Positions 1 through 6,280 of a stretch of DNA of 7,061 nt are shown here, one piece after another. Source of the DNA: Clostridia bacterium (GTDB lineage: Bacteria > Bacillota > Clostridia > Lachnospirales > Cellulosilyticaceae); the NCBI GenBank assembly GCA_029256345.1, contig JAQSYC010000084.1, positions 1 to 7,061 of the forward strand. The letters run 5' to 3'. Within the stretch, counting starts at the first letter, position 1, and each line of letters begins with the position of its first letter. A program made the position numbers and the translations under genes. The notes beneath the pieces were generated by a model. That model was not told the origin of the DNA, did not search any database, and was given only the letters and a program-made list of their open reading frames with translations.

Positions 1-1
1 T

Positions 2-388
2 CAGTATGAAAATGAAAAGATTGTGGCCAAAACAGATTTATATGAAATGCTTTATGAGAGTTTGGAGGAGAATTCCAAGGCTTGTGTGTATTTGGATACT
101 ACCCAGGTCAGCTATCGGTATGAAGAAAAGTATTTCTTTGCGGATAGAAAAAGTGAGTTCATAGCCTATGCTTACGAAAGAGATAAAGTGTCTAGGAATT
201 ATAAATTAGGATGTGTCCATGACGAAAAGAAAAGCAGCATAGAGAAGATTCAGCTTATTGGCGGCTTTAAGCTGACAGATTTGATATTAACGCGGTCTGC
301 GGCTAGGTACTATGAGGTTTATAGGGACGAGGGGTATAGATTTCATGGAGATGCCCACCCTCTTTACGGCACATTTCTACCAACATAA
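2..388 (+). CDS. 3' end of a gene of unknown function (5' partial)
   Basis: The reading frame is open to the left edge of the window and ends at TAA 386-388, leaving at least 128 C-terminal residues. A GTG at 23 could serve as a start, but no good Shine-Dalgarno precedes it and the codons before it read as ordinary charged protein (QYENEKI), so I take this as the tail of a longer protein. The visible part is soluble, rich in Tyr, Glu, Lys and Arg, with no signal peptide or membrane segment. It opens with a helix-like stretch (LYEMLYESLEENSK), followed by apparent beta strands (ACVYLDTT, EKYFFAD, FIAYAYE, YKLGCV, IQLIGGFKL) and a C-terminal piece ending in GDAHPLYGTFLPT. I do not recognise the family. 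The gene lies 49 bases upstream of the vWA gene on the same strand with no terminator between, so it is probably the preceding member of the same operon. Confidence 0.7.
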   Translation, partial: QYENEKIVAKTDLYEMLYESLEENSKACVYLDTTQVSYRYEEKYFFADRKSEFIAYAYERDKVSRNYKLGCVHDEKKSSIEKIQLIGGFKLTDLILTRSAARYYEVYRDEGYRFHGDAHPLYGTFLPT

Positions 389-422
389 ATCTTTTAATGT
401 TTTAAATATAGAAGGAAGCAGA

Positions 423-427
423 GGAGG
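423..427 (+). promoter_or_regulatory. Ribosome binding site of the vWA gene
   Basis: GGAGG lies 10 bases upstream of ATG 438 within a purine-rich stretch (407-432) and supports that start. Confidence 0.7.
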
Positions 428-437
428 CGAGGCGTAG

Positions 438-1655
438 ATGGGGAGCAGGAGATTTAGTGTATTAGCCGTTTTATTCAGCCTGTTTGGAGGTGGTATCACA
501 CTGCTTTTGGGCGAGGTGATTTTTAGCTTGAGGGGCAGTTTGCCGGAATATGCGATGATGGGACTGTATTTTGGGATAGGTGCATTGGTTTTGGCTGTGA
601 TGATGATGGTTGCCGGGAGTATGTCACCGGAGCTTATAGGCGTGCGCTGGAAGACCCATTACTTTAAAACATCTCTTAAACTGCTCATTCCTTCCACCGT
701 GATTATGGTGGGGCTTAGTGCATGTTTGCTGCAATTGATATATGGCGCGCAAATAGGAAAAGGTAAGCAGATTCAAGATATTATAATAGCCGTGGACACA
801 TCGGGAAGTATGAATGATACAGATCCAAATGGAGAGCGTTTTATAGCACTTAAGGAGCTTATTGATGAGATAGAGGGAGATAAGCGGGTGTCGCTGGTTA
901 CCTTTGATGAGGAGCCACATACGGTGTTTGATTTTACAGCTTTAGATGAACCTATAAACATAGAATCGATGAAAGAGGCTATTGACCAGATCGTCAACAG
1001 CGAAGAGGGACTGACGGAGATAAGGCGGATGGTAGAGTATGCCTACGAGAGTATAGAGCAAAGAACGGATAAAAGCCGGGGAAGCAGCCTTATTATTGTA
1101 TCCGACGGAGAGCCTACAGATGGTTCGGATCAAAATATCCCTTTATTGATTCAAAAATATACAGAGGCCAACATTCCAGTGTATACCATTGGTATGATGC
1201 ATCAGACCAGTGAAACGGAAGAGTATCTAGAAGCCATTTCAAATCAAACAGGAGGCAAGCATTTTAGTGTGTCCCGTACAAGTATGCTCAAAAAAACCTT
1301 TGAGAGAATCCGTTATAGTCAGGAAAGCAGAAATTTGCTCGGAGAAAGAGCGGGATATGTGAAGCATTCTGCTGTCTACAGTTGGCTGAGAGTGATATTA
1401 TTAACACTTCTTGGAGGGCTTATAGCCCTTGGACAAGGGTTTGTATTTGACAATCGCTTTTTGGCAAAAGGACTTATCATAGGAGGTATGTTAGGGGCAT
1501 TTTTAGGTGGACTAGGGGCAGAAATGCTTCTAAAAAATGAAGTGAATCCGCTGCTAGCACGATGTTTATTTTTATTTGTATTGACGCTGTTTTTACCATT
1601 ATTTACGTGGGTCATTGAATTTAAGGATGGCTACCATGGCCCGCACAGAGTATAG
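438..1655 (+). CDS. Membrane-anchored von Willebrand factor A (vWA) domain protein
   Basis: This 405-residue protein has hydrophobic segments at about 7-30, 40-61 and 82-103, a vWA domain at about 113-295, and three more segments at about 316-337, 343-364 and 374-394. The MIDAS metal site is complete: DTSGS (D120, S122, S124), Thr193 in GLTEI and Asp223 in VSDGE. The domain should therefore be able to bind a divalent metal and a partner protein, as vWA domains generally do. The positive-inside rule (RR at the N-terminus; R, K, H, K, K in the loop at 62-81) places the N-terminus inside and the vWA domain outside the cell; this is inference. The start at ATG 438 is supported by GGAGG at 423-427. 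It is the first complete gene of a run that continues with a beta-sandwich protein, a GTPase and a GAP1-like protein. No MoxR AAA+ ATPase is visible nearby, unlike classic MoxR/vWA (BatA-type) loci. The vWA call is firm; the biological role is unknown. Confidence 0.9.
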   Translation: MGSRRFSVLAVLFSLFGGGITLLLGEVIFSLRGSLPEYAMMGLYFGIGALVLAVMMMVAGSMSPELIGVRWKTHYFKTSLKLLIPSTVIMVGLSACLLQLIYGAQIGKGKQIQDIIIAVDTSGSMNDTDPNGERFIALKELIDEIEGDKRVSLVTFDEEPHTVFDFTALDEPINIESMKEAIDQIVNSEEGLTEIRRMVEYAYESIEQRTDKSRGSSLIIVSDGEPTDGSDQNIPLLIQKYTEANIPVYTIGMMHQTSETEEYLEAISNQTGGKHFSVSRTSMLKKTFERIRYSQESRNLLGERAGYVKHSAVYSWLRVILLTLLGGLIALGQGFVFDNRFLAKGLIIGGMLGAFLGGLGAEMLLKNEVNPLLARCLFLFVLTLFLPLFTWVIEFKDGYHGPHRV

Positions 1656-1661
1656 GGGTGA
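1654..1661 (+). promoter_or_regulatory. Ribosome binding site fixing the start at 1667
   Basis: AGGGGTGA overlaps the stop codon of the vWA gene and stands 5 bases before ATG 1667. An in-frame GTG at 1658 is part of this site itself and has no Shine-Dalgarno of its own at a proper distance, so ATG 1667 is preferred. The overlap with the upstream stop suggests translational coupling. Confidence 0.75.
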
Positions 1662-1666
1662 ACACA

Positions 1667-2299
1667 ATGAAAACAAGAGTATATAGCACGGGCGATCCGC
1701 AGATTGGGACGATTAAAGCACGTATAGATGAAAATCATATGATTATGAATTTTAAGTGGGCCAATACATTAGAGCAGGTTTGTATTTATAAAAGGAATGT
1801 ACTGCGTGATGAAGAGATAGATTGGGAGCACCCCTATCGTAAGTATACCAAAGAAGAATACATAAGCTTTGGAGGTTTTGTAGATGACATTGATGAAGCG
1901 GGGCTTCTAGAATATACAGTATGCCCGATGACTTTTGAAGAGGATGAGGCAGTCATTATTTTATACCCTCATTTAGAAAATAGCCTAAAAGTGCCTACAA
2001 AAAAAATACAGATACGGTATGCCATTAAAGAAAAAAACAAGCTGTTTAGTCAAAGGAAAATAGTCGAAATGAATGTTTTCTGTGATACAGATCTCAAAAA
2101 AGAAATGATTTGTTATACAAAGAAAAAAGGTGCTATTCCTGTGAATGAAGAAGATGGTGTGCAGTTTAACTTTATGAAAGATTTTAGCGCAGGGCATAAT
2201 ACGCTGCCAGAAATAGAGATTGACAGGGATGAACATATCCGGATTTATCTTGCAAAAGCCGTAAAACACAGAGAATTGTATTGGGTTTACAAACAATAA
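1667..2299 (+). CDS. Beta-sandwich (fibronectin-III/Ig-like) hypothetical protein
   Basis: This 210-residue protein has no signal peptide or membrane segment, so it is presumably cytoplasmic. Residues about 13-90 read like a fibronectin-III/Ig-type sandwich. Alternating hydrophobic strands include MIMNFKW (Trp31) and QVCIYKR (Tyr41), then a loop with Trp53, the strand-turn ISFGGFVDDID and a closing strand LEYTVCP (Tyr83). This spacing of Trp, Tyr and Tyr is typical of FnIII folds, but the assignment rests on pattern only. The second half (about 98-210) also looks beta-rich (KIQIRYAI, IVEMNVFC, HIRIYLAK) and may be a second domain. No catalytic motif is visible. The start at ATG 1667 is chosen over GTG 1658 because the latter lies inside the ribosome binding site. 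The gene sits 11 bases after the vWA gene and 17 before the GTPase gene, so an adaptor or scaffold role in that complex is a reasonable inference. No specific family is recognised. Confidence 0.8.
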   Translation: MKTRVYSTGDPQIGTIKARIDENHMIMNFKWANTLEQVCIYKRNVLRDEEIDWEHPYRKYTKEEYISFGGFVDDIDEAGLLEYTVCPMTFEEDEAVIILYPHLENSLKVPTKKIQIRYAIKEKNKLFSQRKIVEMNVFCDTDLKKEMICYTKKKGAIPVNEEDGVQFNFMKDFSAGHNTLPEIEIDRDEHIRIYLAKAVKHRELYWVYKQ

Positions 2300-2308
2300 G
2301 GAAGGTGA
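2298..2308 (+). promoter_or_regulatory. Ribosome binding site fixing the GTPase start at 2317
   Basis: AAGGAAGGTGA overlaps the stop codon of the upstream gene (TAA 2297-2299) and lies 8 bases before ATG 2317. It argues for ATG 2317 and against the in-frame TTG at 2281, which would overlap the previous gene by 19 bases and lacks a Shine-Dalgarno. Confidence 0.8.
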
Positions 2309-2316
2309 ATGAAGCG

Positions 2317-3591
2317 ATGGCATTTTTAAAAAATTTATTAAGTGGTTTGGAAAAGAAAAAAGTTTTGCCTGTTCAAAAAAAGTTTCCTATCGTGTGTCCC
2401 CATTGTTTCAGAAAGTTTGAACCTGAAGAGGTGGTATTTAGAGCGACTCATTCGAAAGAAGATGATGAAGAATATGCTTTGCAGGAAGACGAAAAGCTCA
2501 ATGCTTATCTGGAGAAATTTAGAATGGAAGGTATTGAAGAATTAGAGGCTGTGATAGACCCAAGGACTATCCCTATCGAAAAAAGTGTGTATGTGGATGA
2601 GGTACTTATCAGTATTAAGGATAAATATGATATAGAAACTAAAAAAAGGCTTTGCCCATTTTGTCACAATGACTTGCCCTACTCAGCGGGGAGGACGCCA
2701 AGCAATATTATTGCTATTATAGGAGCCTCTCAGGTTGGCAAGTCTGTTTACATGACTTCGCTTATTCATACGTTAGAGACGTCAACGGCACATAACTTCA
2801 ATGCCGCCTGCATGCCCATAAACAGCGATACAAGCAGAAGGTTCAGAGATCAGTATCAAGATCCGTTATTTGTGCAAAATACGCTGGTGGAGTCCACCCA
2901 AAAAGAGAAAAAGCAAGAGCCTTTTATTTTTCAGTTCAAGTTTAAAGACACTCAAAAACCGCCGTTGAGCTTGGTGTTTTTTGATGTGGCTGGAGAAGGC
3001 ATGGTGGAGGAAGAATATATTGATCTTTATGCAAATCATATCAAGAATGCAACAGGTATACTGTTTTTGGTGGATCCGCTGCAGCTTTCAGCTATCCGAA
3101 GTAAGATTATTTTGAATCAAGGGGATAAAAACGGAGATTTTACCTCTAAATATCAGGAATCCAGAGATGTGGTTGTGACACTTGCAGAGAACTTTATAGG
3201 ATTACAGGAAGATGGTAAGACCCCTATTCCAACAGCTATAGTTGTTACAAAAAGTGATATGCTGGAGTATCTGGCTAAAGATGGCGATGACTATGTTAAG
3301 GCCAACAGCAATATGTTTAACAATTATGTGCACAAGGCGTATTTTAATTTAGATGAACATGAAAATATAAGCGGAGAAGTTCAGCGTTTTATAGAAAAGG
3401 TGGATCTAGCTTTTATGGATGCTATAGAGGTTCATTTTAGCAATGTATCTTATTTTGCAGTATCTGCTCTAGGACAAAATCCAGTAGAGGGGAAGGTTGA
3501 GGGAGTCATTGAGCCTACCCGTGTAGATGAACCTTTTTTATGGCTCTTATATAAGCTTAGGTTTATAGGCGCAGGTGAGAGGGTGAAATAA
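2317..3591 (+). CDS. Zinc-knuckle TRAFAC-like GTPase, partner of the GAP1-like protein
   Basis: This 424-residue protein is predicted to be a cytoplasmic GTP-binding switch. Two CPxC knuckles, C27/C30 (CPHC) and C113/C116 (CPFC), probably join into one zinc ribbon. They are separated by about 80 residues, partly acidic and helical (EDDEEYALQEDEK). The GTPase domain follows: P-loop GASQVGKS (136-143), Walker B/G3 DVAGE (223-227) after a hydrophobic strand, G4 TKSD (311-314) giving guanine specificity, and G5-like SAL (383-385). No membrane helix is present. It fits the TRAFAC-type GTPases found with GAP1 proteins, which I recall being called DO-GTPase2 (double-GTPase 2) in Pfam; I see clear motifs for only one GTPase unit here. 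The next gene starts one base after its stop, so GTPase and GAP1-like protein are probably made together and act together. GTPase function is near certain; membership of the exact subfamily is less so. Confidence 0.92.
   Translation: MAFLKNLLSGLEKKKVLPVQKKFPIVCPHCFRKFEPEEVVFRATHSKEDDEEYALQEDEKLNAYLEKFRMEGIEELEAVIDPRTIPIEKSVYVDEVLISIKDKYDIETKKRLCPFCHNDLPYSAGRTPSNIIAIIGASQVGKSVYMTSLIHTLETSTAHNFNAACMPINSDTSRRFRDQYQDPLFVQNTLVESTQKEKKQEPFIFQFKFKDTQKPPLSLVFFDVAGEGMVEEEYIDLYANHIKNATGILFLVDPLQLSAIRSKIILNQGDKNGDFTSKYQESRDVVVTLAENFIGLQEDGKTPIPTAIVVTKSDMLEYLAKDGDDYVKANSNMFNNYVHKAYFNLDEHENISGEVQRFIEKVDLAFMDAIEVHFSNVSYFAVSALGQNPVEGKVEGVIEPTRVDEPFLWLLYKLRFIGAGERVK
3579..3586 (+). promoter_or_regulatory. 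Ribosome binding site of the GAP1-like gene, inside the GTPase gene
   Basis: GAGGGTGA lies within the last codons of the GTPase gene, 6 bases before ATG 3593. Translation of the GAP1-like gene is therefore likely coupled to that of the GTPase. Confidence 0.75.
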
Positions 3592-3592
3592 T

Positions 3593-6208
3593 ATGATAGA
3601 ACAACAATATTATACGAGAGAGCGAGGAGGGCTTTTTAGTGAACGGGATGGATATGACAGTATAGCAAAGTCCTCGGGACTCAGACTTGACTTTATCAAA
3701 AAAAATATCCATCCGCTTTGTCAGTATGATAGTCCTAGTGAGCTTCAAAAGAACAGTGAGCCAGATGAAAAGAGTTATCCAGCCAACTTTATGGTCATGC
3801 CTGTGCCATCAGGAGAGATGATTGTAGGACAGGCAGTGTATAGAAGCAAAGACTTTACGGGACTTAGATCTACTTTTTTTATGCATAACTATGTTTTTTC
3901 AGGGGCTGAGAAGCAGGACTTGATGAGAAATCCGGCAAAACTTTTTGGGATGACAGGTTTTGTCAATCAGTATGATATCCAGTTGGGAAAAGAACTGCCA
4001 TCTCTTGCGGAGGTTCCATTTGACAAAACGTATGGCGTATTAAATGGTAGAAAAAGCCTGATGGAGACGTTAGGAATCACAGAAACACTTTTTAAAAAGA
4101 TGCTCTATGCCATTTATGTAGCTGCTATTTCCAAAAAAAAGGTTTACATCAACTTGGATGTTCCTATACAACAGCTGACGCACCATGCCAAAGCTCTCCT
4201 TTATCATCTTTATACCTATCTGCCTACAATTATTCTTAAAGATTTAGGCGTGAGTACTTATTCAAGAACCCCGGAAGCCAAAAAGGGTATTCACATTATG
4301 TTTGTGGAGAAAGGGGCAATTAGGCAAGGGGATTCAAAGGTTGAAAAGGAATTGGTCTTTGATTTTGTCAATCAAAGATTTTTGAATGTAGATGTGAGCG
4401 TGGAAGATAATAAATATTTTGAACTGGCTTTCAAATATGCCGCTAATGAGCAAATATGGGAGATGTTTAATGAATTTATAGAAAAAGTAGCGGCACCTAT
4501 GGATAGCAATGAAGGAAAAAGTCTAGGATTTCACCACAATCTGGCATTACTTTTTGAGCTGCAGCTCTATATGCGTAGCCAAAAAGAGTATAGTTTAGAA
4601 TATAAAAAGGATAGGGCGCATTTATTAAAAAACACTGCGGTTTATATTAATCTGTCAAAGGATGAAAAAACAAGAAGGCAATTGATAGAAATCGTGAATT
4701 ATGTGATCCCACTGTTTGAAAAAAGGCTGGAATATGGGGAGTTGTTAGATTTTGAGGAAATTAATGAGGTCATCAAATTTAAGCAGCATATTTCTCCAGA
4801 TGCAGAGGGACTGATAAAGCTCTTAATCCATGATTTGAAGCAAGCTTTAAATGGGAGTCAATACCCTTATATTAAAGAGGTATTGGCCAGAGTGCGTCAA
4901 GATGAAAAGTTGTACGTAGAAGTTTTTAAACAACTGTATGTAAGAGATGAGTTAAGGCAAACTATAGCTTATAGGGTAATAGACGATACATTCAAAGATA
5001 TAAAAGTGCTTGAGAAATTTATAGCGGCGATGAATGCATTAAGTCCGATAGAAATACTGCTTCAGGAGGATGGTTATTATCAAAAAGCTTCAAGAGAAGC
5101 GCTTTCTAAGTGTATGCAAAACGGCATGAAAAATGTAGAGGATCAAGTGAAGCTGCTAAAAACCATGCAGACTTGGTGTGCTGCTAAAAGTGGAAGAATA
5201 TATGATTTATTATTGCAGGATTGTGAAGACTATTTTTTGAAAACCATTGAACTGAAGATGATAGAGTCAGAAAAAGAATTGCTGGACTTGCATTTTAAAA
5301 AGAGATATACACAGCTCAATTATGACATAATAGAGCTGTACAAAAGCTTTAAAAATGAGACTTTTTCATCGTCTGAGGTGAAAGATATCCTGCTTGAGAA
5401 AACGCAAGAACTCATCAAAAAATATTATAAAAGATCAGATTCAAAAGATGATTTTCAAATACTTATTTATGGATTTTTACGTCTAGCCATTAACAAATAT
5501 GGGGAGAAAAACCTTTCCTTAGATCTTAAGGCTGTATTGAGTTTTTTATATGCTAGAGATGTGAATACCTTGATAGACTTTATTATTTGGAGCAAGGAGC
5601 AGAAGCACTACATCAATCAGGCTTCATTTGATAAAGAGGTGGTGCAATACTTTCTGAAACTAAAAGTAACTAAACATAAGGTGCCTAAAAAAGCCTTAAA
5701 AGATAAACTGGGTGAAAATAGTCAAACAAAAAGGCTTTACCGAAAGATAAAAGAGTCTCAGCAATCTCAATTAACCAGATTTATGAATCAGCATAAAAGA
5801 GCTGCAGCTGGAGTGGGCGTGTTACTGATTTTTTGTATGTCTATTGGAGGGTATTCTATTTACCAGTCAGCTATGCAGAGGGATGATGGATCTGTTGAGG
5901 AACCACTTATCGATGCGGTTAATGGAGAAATACCAATGGCAGCAGATAAAAGCGAATCAGGACAGGATAATCTTGATAAAGAGCTCACAAATGGGGGTAC
6001 TCTCAATACACAGGATATAGACAAAACTGAGGAAGTGGATCAGTCTCAGCCGGGGAGCGAAGCAAATGACGTGGATAATACCAGTCCACAAAACAGTGCC
6101 AAAAATAATGAATCAGATACGCAGAGCGAAGAGACAAATGAAGAAGGGCTTAACACAGGAAGCCCTCATACAGACGATCTCAATCAAGAAGAGGTGGAGC
6201 AGCAATAA
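3593..6208 (+). CDS. GTPase-associated protein 1 (GAP1-N2)-like membrane protein
   Basis: This 871-residue protein begins with a segment matching what I know of GAP1-N2 domains: YYTRERGGLF, the GYDSIAKSSGL region, FIKKNIHPLCQYDSP, a VGQAVYRSKDFTG strand and turn, and RSTFFMHNYVFS (about residues 4-105). A middle region (about 150-275, with KKVYINLDVP and HIMFVEKG) probably corresponds to GAP1-M. Residues about 285-735 are mostly helical and charged, without a recognised enzyme motif. A basic stretch (MNQHKR) precedes one membrane helix at 737-758. The last 110 residues are low complexity, with 30 Asp/Glu against 5 Lys/Arg, and no Cys. The basic flank before the helix puts the large N-terminal body in the cytoplasm and the tail outside. 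The family is named for its association with conflict-system GTPases; a role in sensing or regulating the adjacent GTPase is inference. ATG 3593 has a good ribosome binding site and starts one base after the GTPase stop. Confidence 0.88.
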   Translation: MIEQQYYTRERGGLFSERDGYDSIAKSSGLRLDFIKKNIHPLCQYDSPSELQKNSEPDEKSYPANFMVMPVPSGEMIVGQAVYRSKDFTGLRSTFFMHNYVFSGAEKQDLMRNPAKLFGMTGFVNQYDIQLGKELPSLAEVPFDKTYGVLNGRKSLMETLGITETLFKKMLYAIYVAAISKKKVYINLDVPIQQLTHHAKALLYHLYTYLPTIILKDLGVSTYSRTPEAKKGIHIMFVEKGAIRQGDSKVEKELVFDFVNQRFLNVDVSVEDNKYFELAFKYAANEQIWEMFNEFIEKVAAPMDSNEGKSLGFHHNLALLFELQLYMRSQKEYSLEYKKDRAHLLKNTAVYINLSKDEKTRRQLIEIVNYVIPLFEKRLEYGELLDFEEINEVIKFKQHISPDAEGLIKLLIHDLKQALNGSQYPYIKEVLARVRQDEKLYVEVFKQLYVRDELRQTIAYRVIDDTFKDIKVLEKFIAAMNALSPIEILLQEDGYYQKASREALSKCMQNGMKNVEDQVKLLKTMQTWCAAKSGRIYDLLLQDCEDYFLKTIELKMIESEKELLDLHFKKRYTQLNYDIIELYKSFKNETFSSSEVKDILLEKTQELIKKYYKRSDSKDDFQILIYGFLRLAINKYGEKNLSLDLKAVLSFLYARDVNTLIDFIIWSKEQKHYINQASFDKEVVQYFLKLKVTKHKVPKKALKDKLGENSQTKRLYRKIKESQQSQLTRFMNQHKRAAAGVGVLLIFCMSIGGYSIYQSAMQRDDGSVEEPLIDAVNGEIPMAADKSESGQDNLDKELTNGGTLNTQDIDKTEEVDQSQPGSEANDVDNTSPQNSAKNNESDTQSEETNEEGLNTGSPHTDDLNQEEVEQQ

Positions 6209-6269
6209 AGGCCTATCATTACGAGGGGCCATTAAGACAGATACTGCAAGCGGCATCATACTACCTAAA

Positions 6270-6275
6270 AAGGAG
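6270..6275 (+). promoter_or_regulatory. Ribosome binding site of the LTA-synthase-like gene
   Basis: AAGGAG stands 5 bases before ATG 6281 and supports that start. The 72-base gap before the gene shows no convincing promoter and no terminator with a U-run, so read-through from the upstream operon is possible. Confidence 0.75.
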
Positions 6276-6280
6276 TTGAC

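Noticed and set aside
624..1615. Four reverse-strand open frames inside the vWA gene (624-920, 773-997, 942-1133, 1376-1615)
   Set aside because: They are short, lie opposite a strongly supported gene with an intact domain, and encode low-complexity Ser/Ile/Asn-rich sequence without motifs.
438..1655. Assignment of the vWA protein to a classic MoxR/BatA system
   Set aside because: No MoxR-type AAA+ ATPase or DUF58 gene is seen in the window, and the three-plus-three helix layout differs from BatA.
1985..2323. 112-codon reverse-strand open frame opposite the end of the beta-sandwich gene
   Set aside because: Its Phe/His/Tyr-rich product is typical of the antisense of Lys- and Glu-rich codons, and it lacks a recognisable domain.
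2342..2545. Short plus-strand open frame inside the start of the GTPase gene
   Set aside because: It is an out-of-frame shadow of the zinc-knuckle region and has no separate ribosome binding site or domain.
3563..3748. Reverse-strand open frame across the GTPase/GAP1 junction
   Set aside because: It is short, has no motif, and overlaps two well-supported coupled genes.
6210..6230. Inverted repeat GGCC...GGCC after the GAP1-like gene as a possible terminator
   Set aside because: The stem is only 4 bases plus one wobble pair, the loop is long, and no T-run follows.
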